A stretch of DNA of 64,000 bases from Chitinophaga skermanii. GTDB taxonomy: Bacteria > Bacteroidota > Bacteroidia > Chitinophagales > Chitinophagaceae. The position numbers and the translations under genes were made by a program. The notes under the pieces are model-generated. The model was not told the DNA's origin, ran no database searches, and saw only the letters and a list, made by a program, of their open reading frames with translations. The first letter of the stretch is position 1, and the number at the start of each line of letters is the position of its first letter. The stretch is taken from assembly GCF_003259335.1 (NCBI RefSeq), contig NZ_QLLL01000004.1:201689-265688 (forward strand), given 5' to 3'. Below are positions 35,218-44,011 of this stretch, in pieces.

Positions 35218-35697
35218 TTATTTGATTGTGTCGGCCACTTTACCGCAAGTGAGCATTTGGTTACCGTAGTAAGGATTTTTAATGCTGTTGTTGTTGCTTA
35301 ACCAACCGGCTTTTGCCATCGGGCAATACTGTTGGTAGATCGGTGTTTCACTCAAATGGGCGCCTTTCGCCAAAGTGTACATTTCGTTAGATAATGTAAT
35401 GAAAGAAGTTCTTTGTTGGTCGATGTTTTTAGCTGTAGAAATCTCTTGCGCTGCTACTACTAATTTGTCCTTCAAGTTGGCAAATACTTTCGCATCTTCC
35501 CCTGTAAGCTCGGCGTTATTGGCTGCCTTTACGAAATCGGCTGCTTGGGTAGCGGCTAATTTACTATTACTGCTTACTAAGGCATCTTTAATGCTATAGT
35601 ATTGGTTTAATAAGGAAGATAGTTTTTGTTGTTGTGCGAATAATTGGTGAGTAGCAGTGGAAGCGAATACAGCTAGTGCCAAGAAAATCTTTTTCAT
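35218..35697 (-). CDS. DUF3347 periplasmic protein, copper-associated
   Basis: A 159-residue exported protein with signal peptide ending near FAQ (residue 21). The mature part matches DUF3347: LLNQYYSIKDALVSSN, AADFVKAANNAEL, and the conserved end YCPMAKAGWLSNNNSIKNPY followed by GNQMLTCGKV. The Cys/Met pair in YCPMAK and the second Cys in LTCG are the presumed Cu(I) ligands, as in the equivalent domain attached to some CusB-type efflux proteins. It lies 69 nt before the multicopper oxidase gene on the same strand, so it serves copper handling. Confidence 0.9.
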   Translation of the reverse strand: MKKIFLALAVFASTATHQLFAQQQKLSSLLNQYYSIKDALVSSNSKLAATQAADFVKAANNAELTGEDAKVFANLKDKLVVAAQEISTAKNIDQQRTSFITLSNEMYTLAKGAHLSETPIYQQYCPMAKAGWLSNNNSIKNPYYGNQMLTCGKVADTIK

Positions 35698-35759
35698 GTG
35701 TTATTGATTTATGGTAATGAAATTTGGGTCGTGTAGAGAAGTGAAATCAATAACGAAGA

Positions 35760-36125
35760 TCAGACTTGGAAGCTTTGAATAGCCACCCTAATATCGGGTA
35801 TAACCCGGTGAAACGCACCCTTGTACAAGCTGGCAGTATCATACAATGTATAAGCTGTATGCTCCATTTGCTCTTGTGCAAACAAATGCGTAGGTACTGT
35901 ACATTGCGGTTGCGCAGCGTGTTCTACGTTATCGGCTAGGATTTTCGCTAGTTGCGTGTAAGCTTGTCCTTGCTCGGTACAACAATGATGCTGGGCATGC
36001 TGCTGCTTGCTTTGGGCATGTGCTGAAGGAAACATAACGAGCGAGCAAATAAATCCCACTGCCAGTTGTAAACTGAAAAGAAGGAAGAATCCCATGGCGC
36101 TTGTATGTATACCTTGTTTTTTCAT
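35760..36125 (-). CDS. Small secreted His/Cys protein of the copper operon
   Basis: A 121-residue protein with a long signal peptide ending AHAQ (about residue 38). The mature N-terminus has QHAQHHCCTEQ, a dense His/Cys cluster that could bind metal, and a further Cys at PQCTVP. The remainder is helical. I know no named family for it. It is the first gene of the three-gene copper operon, 62 nt ahead of the DUF3347 gene. Metal sensing or buffering is inferred from the cluster and the neighbours. Confidence 0.7.
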   Translation of the reverse strand: MKKQGIHTSAMGFFLLFSLQLAVGFICSLVMFPSAHAQSKQQHAQHHCCTEQGQAYTQLAKILADNVEHAAQPQCTVPTHLFAQEQMEHTAYTLYDTASLYKGAFHRVIPDIRVAIQSFQV

Positions 36126-36302
36126 GCTAAGTTTCAATGAACCAAAGGTAGCATGCTTATAAGGCAGATGTGTTACACTATTATGGCTATGTTTTATAAA
36201 ATTCCTATAAAGCCAACAGGATAGAGATATGTTTTGAGGTATATATGAAGAAGAACAAAGTTATTAGGTTCAAAACTAGGATTTCCTGGTCTCCCAACTA
36301 AA

Positions 36303-36335
36303 AAAGCCGTTTCCACATATGTAGAAACGGCCTTT
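36303..36335. terminator. Hairpin downstream of dapD
   Basis: Arms AAAGCCGTTTC and GAAACGGCCTTT enclose a loop that is itself partly palindromic (ACATATGT). It follows the dapD stop by about 48 nt on the minus strand and ends in a T-run in that direction. Confidence 0.8.
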
Positions 36336-36382
36336 AGTATATTTTATCCCGCCGAAGTACCTCGTACCCAGCCTTATGGATA

Positions 36383-37195
36383 TTAAACAGCTACGTTGAA
36401 TTCTCTCAATGTATCGTTCAAGCTAGTTTTTAAATCAGTTGAAGCTTTACGCTGACCGATGATCAATGCACATGGCACTTGGAATTCGCCTGCTGGGAAT
36501 TTCTTTGTGTATGAACCAGGAATTACAACGCTGCGTGCTGGTACACGACCTTTGTATTCTATTGGTTCTGGACCTGTTACATCAATGATTTTTGTAGATT
36601 GTGTTAATACTACGTTTGCACCCAATACCGCTTCTTTCTCAACACGAACACCTTCTACCACGATACAACGTGAACCTACGAACACGCCATCTTCAATGAT
36701 AACTGGGCTCGCTTGTAATGGTTCTAATACACCACCAATACCAACACCACCGCTTAAGTGTACATGTTTGCCAATTTGTGCGCATGAACCTACTGTTGCC
36801 CATGTGTCAACCATCGTTCCTTCATCAACATAAGCACCAATGTTTACATAAGAAGGCATCAAAATAGCTCCTTTCGCAATGAAAGCGCCATAACGTGCTA
36901 CCGCGTGCGGCACTACACGAACACCCAATTCTTTGTAATTGGTCTTCAATTTCATTTTATCATAAAACTCGAATGGAGGTACGCTCAACGTTTCCATTGG
37001 TTGGATGCTAAAGTACATGAGGATGGCTTGCTTCACCCATTCATTCACTGTCCAGCCGTTTTCAGTGGGTGCGGCTACTCTTAAATGACCTTTATCAACT
37101 GCTTCAATCACCGCTCTTACTGCATCGGAATATGTATTATCCTGCAATAACGCCCTGTCGTTCCACGCAGCCAGTATCAATTGTTGTAATTCCAT
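36383..37195 (-). CDS. dapD: 2,3,4,5-tetrahydropyridine-2,6-dicarboxylate N-succinyltransferase
   Basis: This enzyme succinylates tetrahydrodipicolinate in the lysine and diaminopimelate pathway. The 270-residue length is usual. The N-terminal helical domain ends with FYDKMKLKTNYKELGVRVVP, and a left-handed beta-helix of hexapeptide repeats follows (GAFIAKGAILMPSYVNIGAY, VDEGTMVDTWATVGSCAQIG, HLSGGVGIGGVLEP). The GSRCIVVEGV and PVIIEDGVFVGS segments and the RVPARSVVIPGS motif are characteristic. Single gene with its own terminator. Confidence 0.96.
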   Translation of the reverse strand: MELQQLILAAWNDRALLQDNTYSDAVRAVIEAVDKGHLRVAAPTENGWTVNEWVKQAILMYFSIQPMETLSVPPFEFYDKMKLKTNYKELGVRVVPHAVARYGAFIAKGAILMPSYVNIGAYVDEGTMVDTWATVGSCAQIGKHVHLSGGVGIGGVLEPLQASPVIIEDGVFVGSRCIVVEGVRVEKEAVLGANVVLTQSTKIIDVTGPEPIEYKGRVPARSVVIPGSYTKKFPAGEFQVPCALIIGQRKASTDLKTSLNDTLREFNVAV

Positions 37196-37368
37196 TATTT
37201 GTAAATTTTACGCAAAAATAGGACGCAAAGATCAAATCTAATAACGATTTGTTCTATCGAATTTTTCTATTAATTGATTAGTTTTAATTATTTTGCCGCC
37301 TATTCATGTGAATACTTCCAGGCTTATCCCGCCACTATGAAGGTTTCACGTATAATTGTCACATAAAC

Positions 37369-38514
37369 ATGTCGCCCTTGAAAATTGGTTTAGATGCCAA
37401 ACGCGCCTATCAAAATAATACCGGCCTAGGTAACTATAGCCGTGCTTTAATTGAAGCGTTGGCAAAATACTATCCGCAACACGAATACCTATTGTTCGCT
37501 CCGAAACATAGCCAAATGTTCAAGGAAAAGGACGTTCCCGGTACCATCTTCCACGGCCCACAATCCGCTTTCGAACGTAAATTGAAAGGTTTATGGAGAA
37601 GTCGATGGATGACAAAGGACCTTATCCGCGAAAATGTCGACGTATACAACGGTTTAAGTCATGAACTCCCATTTGGGATTCATAAAACCGGCATCCCAAG
37701 TGCTGTAACCATGCACGACCTTATTTTTGAACGCTACCCGAAGCAATATAACCCGATCGACGTATTTACTTACCGCCGAAAAGCTCGTTATGCATGTAAT
37801 GCGGCCGATCGCGTCATCGCCATTTCCGAGCAAACCAAGGAAGATTTGATCCAGTTCTATCATGTACCTTCCAGCAAAATCGATGTCGTTTACCAATGTT
37901 GTAACCCGATTTTCGAAGCCGTTTGGCCCGCTGCCGCAAAAGCCAGCTTCCGCGAAAGATATTACCTACCACACCAGTATTTCCTATATGTAGGTTCCAT
38001 TATCGAGCGTAAAAACCTCCTCGGTATTATTGAAGCCATGCATTTGCTGGGCGATCAAACCGATGTGCCATTGGTCATTCTCGGCCAAGGGACCACCTAT
38101 AAAAAGAAAGTACAAGCCGCCGCCGCGGAATATGGCCTACAAGATCGCCTTATCTGGATCAACGATACCCGGAAACTCGCCTTCCACGACGTGCCCGCCC
38201 TGTACCAATGTGCTACAGGTCTTATATATCCATCTCTTTTTGAAGGTTTTGGCATTCCTATTTTGGAGGCCCTCTGGAGCAAAACGCCTGTTATTACCAG
38301 CCAAGGCTCGTGTTTCAGTGAAACCGGTGGTAATGCGGCTATTTATATCGACCCGCTCAACCACGCGTCTATTGCCGAAGCTATGATGTCGCTGTTAACG
38401 GATCGCGACATGGCTGCCGACATGACTGAACGAGGCATTATGCATGCACAAAAGTTTTCTGCTCAGAACTTTGCGAAGGGCGTAATGAATACTTTAACGG
38501 CCATCAAGCGGTAA
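37369..38514 (+). CDS. GT4-family glycosyltransferase
   Basis: A 381-residue GT-B glycosyltransferase. The N-terminus has GLDAKRAYQNNTGLGNYSRA, and the C-terminal domain has the GT4 signature SLFEGFGIPILEALWSKTPV (about residues 290-309) with the E-x7-E catalytic motif. It probably transfers a sugar from a nucleotide donor in cell-surface glycan assembly; donor and acceptor are not visible. It ends 27 nt before the tsaC-like start. Confidence 0.92.
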   Translation: MSPLKIGLDAKRAYQNNTGLGNYSRALIEALAKYYPQHEYLLFAPKHSQMFKEKDVPGTIFHGPQSAFERKLKGLWRSRWMTKDLIRENVDVYNGLSHELPFGIHKTGIPSAVTMHDLIFERYPKQYNPIDVFTYRRKARYACNAADRVIAISEQTKEDLIQFYHVPSSKIDVVYQCCNPIFEAVWPAAAKASFRERYYLPHQYFLYVGSIIERKNLLGIIEAMHLLGDQTDVPLVILGQGTTYKKKVQAAAAEYGLQDRLIWINDTRKLAFHDVPALYQCATGLIYPSLFEGFGIPILEALWSKTPVITSQGSCFSETGGNAAIYIDPLNHASIAEAMMSLLTDRDMAADMTERGIMHAQKFSAQNFAKGVMNTLTAIKR

Positions 38515-38528
38515 TAGCGCGGATTTAT

Positions 38529-38536
38529 TATTTTTG
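38529..38536 (+). promoter_or_regulatory. -7 box TATTTTTG just before the tsaC-like gene
   Basis: An exact Bacteroidota -7 consensus (TAnnTTTG) ends only 5 nt before the ATG at 38542. Start of transcription would fall at or next to the start codon, suggesting a leaderless or nearly leaderless message. Confidence 0.55.
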
Positions 38537-38541
38537 CAGCT

Positions 38542-39111
38542 ATGGATTTTGAACAAGACATTGTCAATTGCCTTGCCAGCTTGCGCAATGGTGGTAATAT
38601 TTTGTACCCAACCGACACTATCTGGGGCATTGGTTGCGATGCCACAAATGAAGAGGCTGTAAAGAAAATTTATCAACTGAAAAATCGCGATGAAAAGAAA
38701 AGTCTAGTTATTCTCATGGCCGATTTACGCGAATTATCACAGTATATCGTAGCGCCATATCCCGAATTAGCAGATATTCTCAGTCGTTTTAATAAGCCTA
38801 CAACGGTGATTTATGAAGGAGCTATCAACCTGGCTTCCAATGTAATCAATGAAGATGGCAGCATTGCCATTCGCATTGTTAAGGACGAATTCTGTAAACA
38901 CCTCGTGAAGCGTTTACGTAAACCCCTCGTGTCTACGTCGGCCAACATCAGCGGCCGGCCTTCCCCGGCTAACTTCACCGAAGTGGCCCCGGAAATTGTA
39001 AACGGCGTAGATTATGTAGTAAAATACAGGCAAAACGATCTTGCTCAACAAGTGGCTTCTACTATCGTGAAAATCAACAATGAAGGGGAATTAACTGTAA
39101 TAAGACCATAA
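38542..39111 (+). CDS. tsaC: L-threonylcarbamoyladenylate synthase (Sua5/YciO/YrdC family)
   Basis: A 189-residue YrdC-fold protein. It makes threonylcarbamoyl-AMP, the first intermediate of the t6A modification of tRNAs that read ANN codons. Visible motifs are LYPTDTIWGIGCDA, KKIYQLKNRDEKKSLVILMA, and near the end KPLVSTSANISGRPSP, which bind ATP and threonine. It lacks the Sua5 C-terminal domain, hence the short TsaC type. Followed by cca, another tRNA gene. Confidence 0.92.
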   Translation: MDFEQDIVNCLASLRNGGNILYPTDTIWGIGCDATNEEAVKKIYQLKNRDEKKSLVILMADLRELSQYIVAPYPELADILSRFNKPTTVIYEGAINLASNVINEDGSIAIRIVKDEFCKHLVKRLRKPLVSTSANISGRPSPANFTEVAPEIVNGVDYVVKYRQNDLAQQVASTIVKINNEGELTVIRP

Positions 39112-39198
39112 TATCATATAAATTCACCATCATATCACCTAGTTACGTTTCGATTGCCTATTTTCGCGCCTCGAAAAAATAATAATTTATACACCACA

Positions 39199-40632
39199 AT
39201 GAGCAGGAAAGAATTGGATATACCTTGTACAATGAAAGAGCGCAAGCTGTTTGAACTGGTGGCAGATGCCGCCGCTGAACAGCGTGTACCCTGCTATGTC
39301 GTGGGTGGGTTTGTAAGAGATAAACTCATTAATAGAAATACAAAAGATATTGATATTGTGTGCATTGGCGATGGTATTCAGTTGGCCGAAGCAGTAGCGA
39401 AACGCCTCGACCCTGTGCCACAAGTAAACTTCTTCAAGAATTTTGGTACCGCGCAAATCAAGTGGTTCGATGTAGAACTCGAGTTTGTAGGTGCCCGTAA
39501 AGAAAGCTATAGCCGAAATTCCCGCAACCCAGTTGTAGAACCCGGCACCTTGGAAGATGACCAAAATCGTAGAGATTTTACCATCAATGCCATGGCCGTA
39601 AGTTTAAACGAGGCGGATTACGGTACTTTAATTGACCCATTCAACGGGGTAGGCGACTTAGAAGCTAAAAACATCCAAACGCCCCTCGATCCTAACACCA
39701 CATTCAGCGACGATCCCTTGCGTATGATGCGCGCCATTAGGTTTGCTTCCCAATTGGGTTACACTATTGCGCCACATACCTTCGCCGCTATCAAGGAAAA
39801 TGCCCAACGCATCAAAATCATCTCCCAAGAACGCATTACCGACGAGCTGAATAAAATTATGCTCTCCCCGGTGCCTTCCGTAGGTTTGGATTTGTTGTAT
39901 AAAGCAGGCATCTTAAAGATCATCTTCCCCCAGATGGTTGATTTAGTGGGCGTTGAAATGGTAGAAGGGAAGGGGCATAAAGACAATTTCTACCATACTT
40001 TACAAGTAATCGATAATATTTCCCGGAATACACGCGACTTGTGGTTGCGCTGGTCCGCATTATTACACGATATTGGCAAACCTGCCACCAAACGCTTCGA
40101 GGAAGGCCATGGATGGACGTTCCACGGGCACGATGCAGTGGGAGGCAAAATGGTTCCCAAAATCTTCGCCAAGCTTAAGTTGCCGCAAGATGCTAAAATG
40201 CGCTTGGTAAGGAAATTAGTCGAACTACATTTGCGTCCTATTAGTTTAACTAAAGAGAATATAACGGATTCGGCTATACGTCGTTTATTATTCGATGCCG
40301 GTGATGACATTGAAGCGTTGATGATGCTTTGCGAAGCGGATATAACGTCGAAAAACAAAGCCAAAGTGCGCCGCCACCTCGAGAATTTCGAATTAGTAAG
40401 GCAACGCCTGAAAGATGTAGAAGAAAAAGACCGCATCCGCAACTGGCAGCCACCTATCACGGGTGAAATGATCATGGAAGTGTTCAATTTACCACCGGGT
40501 AGAATCGTAGGTGATCTCAAAAATGCCATCCGCGAAGCAATACTCGATGGCGTGATTACCAACAATTACGATGACGCATATAAGTTCATGTTAGAAAAAG
40601 CTGCCGAGTTAAACTTGACGCCTGTAAAATAA
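39199..40632 (+). CDS. cca: CCA tRNA nucleotidyltransferase / polyA polymerase family with HD domain
   Basis: A 477-residue enzyme that adds or repairs the 3' CCA of tRNAs. The start is set at ATG 39199. The nucleotidyltransferase head has [20 protein letters not shown] at about 36-55 with the catalytic DxD, and [11 protein letters not shown] follows. The RNA-binding middle has [17 protein letters not shown]. An HD domain ([11 protein letters not shown], about 287) and [14 protein letters not shown] His segments follow, the usual fusion in this phylum. It follows the tsaC-like gene by 87 nt. Confidence 0.95.
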   Translation: MSRKELDIPCTMKERKLFELVADAAAEQRVPCYVVGGFVRDKLINRNTKDIDIVCIGDGIQLAEAVAKRLDPVPQVNFFKNFGTAQIKWFDVELEFVGARKESYSRNSRNPVVEPGTLEDDQNRRDFTINAMAVSLNEADYGTLIDPFNGVGDLEAKNIQTPLDPNTTFSDDPLRMMRAIRFASQLGYTIAPHTFAAIKENAQRIKIISQERITDELNKIMLSPVPSVGLDLLYKAGILKIIFPQMVDLVGVEMVEGKGHKDNFYHTLQVIDNISRNTRDLWLRWSALLHDIGKPATKRFEEGHGWTFHGHDAVGGKMVPKIFAKLKLPQDAKMRLVRKLVELHLRPISLTKENITDSAIRRLLFDAGDDIEALMMLCEADITSKNKAKVRRHLENFELVRQRLKDVEEKDRIRNWQPPITGEMIMEVFNLPPGRIVGDLKNAIREAILDGVITNNYDDAYKFMLEKAAELNLTPVK

Positions 40633-40741
40633 ATTCCATAATTTTACAGTACCGCATGTTGAGATTCGAGCATTGCATGCAACAGGGACAAACACAAATT
40701 AATACTTCAAGCTAAAATCAAAACACCTATAACTTTTACAT

Positions 40742-41320
40742 ATGCCGGTTCTGAAATTCAGGGTTTATTGGGAAGAAGACGAAAGTGTATACAGGGATAT
40801 TGCCATCAAACCAGATCAAAGCTTCTTGCAATTGCATCAAGCGATTTTAACTGCATACGAATTCGATGCGAAACACAAAGCATCATTCTTCCGCAGTAAT
40901 GATAACTGGCAACGTGGACGTGAAATTGTTTTGGAATTTGACGACCAGGTTCGCCAAGTAGAGCCATTATTAATGGCCGATACACCAATTGGTTCCGCCG
41001 TAAAAGCGCCTAACCAAAAGTTTATTTACATGTACGACTATGCAAAGCAATGGACGTTCCTTGTAGAGTTAATTGGTGTGTCGAAAGAAGAAAGTACTAA
41101 ATCCACTTATCCTTTATGTGCACGTAAAGAAGGTTTAGCACCTAGTCAATACGGTACAAAAGGCATCATCGGCGATAAACTCGTTGAAATGGAAGAGAAA
41201 TACGATCTGAACCGCGAAGGCATGGATGCCGAAGGGTATGGAGAAGAAGGAGAAGATGAAATGTCGGAAGATGGTGATGATGGTATGATGGATGAAGGTG
41301 GAAACGAAGATAATTTTTAA
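40742..41320 (+). CDS. pRiA4b ORF-3-like family protein with acidic tail
   Basis: A 192-residue protein of the plasmid pRiA4b ORF-3 family: LKFRVYWEEDESVYRDIAI, FLQLHQAILTAYEFDAKHKA, FFRSNDNW and MYDYAKQWTFLVELIGV are the typical segments (FxSxxxW and YDxGDxW-like positions). The C-terminal 45 residues are very acidic and Gly/Met-rich (EEGEDEMSEDGDDGMMDEGG). The family is associated with plasmids and transposons, but here it is embedded between cca and miaA with no mobile genes. Function unknown. A strong terminator follows. Confidence 0.85.
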   Translation: MPVLKFRVYWEEDESVYRDIAIKPDQSFLQLHQAILTAYEFDAKHKASFFRSNDNWQRGREIVLEFDDQVRQVEPLLMADTPIGSAVKAPNQKFIYMYDYAKQWTFLVELIGVSKEESTKSTYPLCARKEGLAPSQYGTKGIIGDKLVEMEEKYDLNREGMDAEGYGEEGEDEMSEDGDDGMMDEGGNEDNF

Positions 41321-41336
41321 TTGATTGTAAGATAGC

Positions 41337-41372
41337 AAAGGGTGGAACTATGTTATCGTAGTTCCACCCTTT
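41337..41372 (+). terminator. Rho-independent terminator
   Basis: A perfect 14-bp stem (arm AAAGGGTGGAACTA) with an 8-nt loop and trailing TTTTT, 17 nt after the preceding stop. Confidence 0.92.
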
Positions 41373-41385
41373 TTATTGGCGTAAG

Positions 41386-42297
41386 ATGATGAAAAAGAAG
41401 ACGGTTATTATAGTAGGAGGGCCCACAGCTGCCGGTAAAACAGCTGCCGCTATTCGTATTGCACGGCAGTTCGGTACGGAAATTATTTCAGCCGATTCGC
41501 GCCAGTGTTACCGCGAAATCAGCATCGGCACGGCTAAACCCAATGCCGCCGAACTCGCCGCTATTCATCACTATTTCATCAACTCGCATTCCATCCAAGA
41601 ACTCGTTAACGCCGGTACTTACGAGAAATTAGCACTTGGTTATGCTGCCAATATCTTCGAACACCACGATATCGCCGTTATGTGCGGCGGAACAGGCTTG
41701 TATATCAAAGCCTTCTGTGAAGGGATGGACGATATGCCTAACATTCCCGCTGATATCCGCGAAAAAGTGCGCGCCGAATACGAAGCTAATGGCTTATTAT
41801 GGCTACAACAAACCCTCGCAGAACGCGATCCCGTGTTTTATGCCAGCGCGGAAACCCAAAACCCGCAAAGATTAATGCGCGCCTTGGAAATGCTAGAAGC
41901 TACCGGTCAATCGATTACAACGTATAGAAAGGGAAATACAGCAGAGCGGGATTTTAATATTATCAAGCTCGGGGTTACATTGCCCAAAGAACAATTGCAC
42001 GCCAATATTCATAAACGTGTAGATATCATGATGGAACAAGGTCTTGTTGAAGAGGTAAAAGCTGTGCTGCCTTATCGTCATCACAATGCCCTACAAACAG
42101 TAGGCTACACCGAAATATTCGATTACCTCGATGGAAAAATTGATCTTCCTAAAGCCGTAGAGGAAATTAAAACCCATACCCGCCAATACGCCAAACGCCA
42201 ACTCACTTGGTTCCGTAGAGATCCCCTTATGCAATGGTTCGATGCCACGGATATCGATGGCATGATGTCGCATATCCAATCTACTGTACAGGCATAA
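41386..42297 (+). CDS. miaA: tRNA dimethylallyltransferase
   Basis: This enzyme prenylates A37 of tRNAs that read UNN codons, using the dimethylallyl diphosphate that the idi product also supplies. The 303-residue length fits. The P-loop GGPTAAGKT is at 11-19, followed by ISADSRQCYREISIGTAKP, then GGTGLYIKAF and QNPQRLMRALE, all signature segments of MiaA. The C-terminus TRQYAKRQLTWFRRD is the tRNA-binding motif. It starts 13 nt after a terminator. Confidence 0.97.
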   Translation: MMKKKTVIIVGGPTAAGKTAAAIRIARQFGTEIISADSRQCYREISIGTAKPNAAELAAIHHYFINSHSIQELVNAGTYEKLALGYAANIFEHHDIAVMCGGTGLYIKAFCEGMDDMPNIPADIREKVRAEYEANGLLWLQQTLAERDPVFYASAETQNPQRLMRALEMLEATGQSITTYRKGNTAERDFNIIKLGVTLPKEQLHANIHKRVDIMMEQGLVEEVKAVLPYRHHNALQTVGYTEIFDYLDGKIDLPKAVEEIKTHTRQYAKRQLTWFRRDPLMQWFDATDIDGMMSHIQSTVQA

Positions 42298-42325
42298 AAA
42301 AAGTCCCTACTTCGTAGAGACTTTC
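42298..42325. terminator. Bidirectional hairpin between miaA and the convergent porin gene
   Basis: AAAGTC-CCTAC, TTC loop and GTAG-AGACTTT arms pair with one mismatch between the two stops. A- and T-runs flank both sides. Confidence 0.75.
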
Positions 42326-42330
42326 CTTTG

Positions 42331-43917
42331 TTAGAATTTTACACCGAATGTTGCGGCGACCGTTCCCATTCGTATATCGCTTACACCGCCATAATTAGCA
42401 AGCGTACCCTTCGGTTGTGCTATATTAAAGCTGTAATAAGGGATGCTACTCATCGTATGCACATATGTAAGATCGAGGAATACACCATGCTTTCTAAAGC
42501 CTACACCGCCCGAAATCTTTTTCGTGCTACCATCGGCATCGCCAAAGTTATAAGGTGAACCATTGTACGCGAAACCGCCTCTCAATGCTAACCAATCGAT
42601 CTTTAACTCGCCGCCAATGCGTGTGTTAAAGGCGCTCTTGTAGTTTTGCTTGATTTCAGCGTTCAGTACATTTTGGTTATACTTTTGTTCTGTAATGCGG
42701 TAATGAGTGGTGGTATAATCGATATACTCTACATCTGCGGTAATAAAGCCTACTGCTTTGGGCTCAAATTTCCTGGTGCCAAATATATAAGATACGCTCG
42801 CCAACGCCTTGTAAGGTGTGCGGTATTTGTAAATCAATTCTGAAGGATTGTTACCGTAGAAGTTGCGGGTGGCGGATGACCTTTCCGAAGAGCCATCTAC
42901 TTCGAAGTTCTCGGTATTGGTTATCATCACGTTATCGTTTGTAGTCACCATTTGATACCAAGTAGGTGTGTGAAAGGCTGCGCCAATTCGAATGCTGCTG
43001 GTAGGGGTGTAGATGACGCCGAGTTTTACATTATAGCCATCACCTTTGGTTTTCTGCTTAACTTGGTATTCCCAGAACGCAAATTCGTTATCATTTACGC
43101 CAGAAATATCATCTTCCGAATAAGCGCGTTCCTTTTTATATGTGAGGTTTTCATTGGCTACGGTTAAACCAAACATCCATTTATCACCATAATTAGCTGC
43201 TACAGCGGCCGATAGTTCATAAGAAAAGCCTTTCTCCGTTACCCGGTCAATTTGCAATAAGCCATTTGCGGCATTTGCACTGGAATACCAATCACTATTA
43301 CCGTTGAGTGTCATGATGTCGAGTAGGTAAGTAGCTACCCCTAGTTTAGCCCCATCGGAATATAATTCGTGTGTATAATCGCCCAGTACGTGGTTAACGG
43401 TTGCTGTTTGGTTTCGAAGGTCTTGCACCCATTTGTCGGTCATCGAATACCTGTAGTTATCGCCTTCTAGGTACGTTTTATTGGCAAAGTTCGTTGTTGG
43501 GGTGAAGTTGATACCCAATGTGAAGCTACGCCAGTTCGTTCCTGCTGCTTCGCCGAGTGGTAATACCAAGCCTGCGGCTGGAATGGTAAGCAAACTACGG
43601 TCGTTCGAATAAGTTCCTTTTTGATTTAAATTGTCTGAAGTATATGGATACGCTGTTTTATTCGTAAAGAAGTTGAAGCCGGGCGTTATGCTAAACTCGC
43701 TGGTTTTAAAGAATCCCAAGCCTGCTGGGTTTACGCCTGCCGCTGAAATATCACCACCCAATGAACCCATGGCACCGCCAATGGCTTGGCTTCGTGCAGT
43801 TCCTGTGGCTTGGCGTTGTGCAAACTTAATACCATCGCTGGCTTCTTGTGCGTGTAGGCTGGAAACGAATGTTAGGCTAATAAAGGTGATAAGGACTTGC
43901 TTTGTAAAGTTGTACAT
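42331..43917 (-). CDS. OmpP1/FadL/TodX family outer-membrane transporter
   Basis: A 528-residue outer-membrane beta-barrel from ATG 43917, with a signal peptide ending LHAQ (residue 20). The family mark is GTARSQAIGGAMGSLGGDIS, then AAGVNPAGLGFF just after the signal, the FadL N-terminal hatch. The rest is alternating aromatic strands, ending in VAATFGVKF with C-terminal Phe. Members import long-chain fatty acids or other hydrophobic molecules. It is downstream of the Gly/Tyr-rich lipoprotein gene on the same strand, separated by a terminator. Confidence 0.92.
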   Translation of the reverse strand: MYNFTKQVLITFISLTFVSSLHAQEASDGIKFAQRQATGTARSQAIGGAMGSLGGDISAAGVNPAGLGFFKTSEFSITPGFNFFTNKTAYPYTSDNLNQKGTYSNDRSLLTIPAAGLVLPLGEAAGTNWRSFTLGINFTPTTNFANKTYLEGDNYRYSMTDKWVQDLRNQTATVNHVLGDYTHELYSDGAKLGVATYLLDIMTLNGNSDWYSSANAANGLLQIDRVTEKGFSYELSAAVAANYGDKWMFGLTVANENLTYKKERAYSEDDISGVNDNEFAFWEYQVKQKTKGDGYNVKLGVIYTPTSSIRIGAAFHTPTWYQMVTTNDNVMITNTENFEVDGSSERSSATRNFYGNNPSELIYKYRTPYKALASVSYIFGTRKFEPKAVGFITADVEYIDYTTTHYRITEQKYNQNVLNAEIKQNYKSAFNTRIGGELKIDWLALRGGFAYNGSPYNFGDADGSTKKISGGVGFRKHGVFLDLTYVHTMSSIPYYSFNIAQPKGTLANYGGVSDIRMGTVAATFGVKF

Positions 43918-43944
43918 CTGTTCTGTTGGCAATAAGTTGATGGT

Positions 43945-43977
43945 AAAAAATACCCCGTCTCTATTAGAGACGGGGTA
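43945..43977 (-). terminator. Terminator after the Gly/Tyr-rich lipoprotein gene
   Basis: A perfect 12-bp stem (arm TACCCCGTCTCT) with a 3-nt loop, followed on the minus strand by a run of six T. Confidence 0.92.
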
Positions 43978-44011
43978 TGGTCATATGTAATGATTTCGAA
44001 AAGTCTACAAA

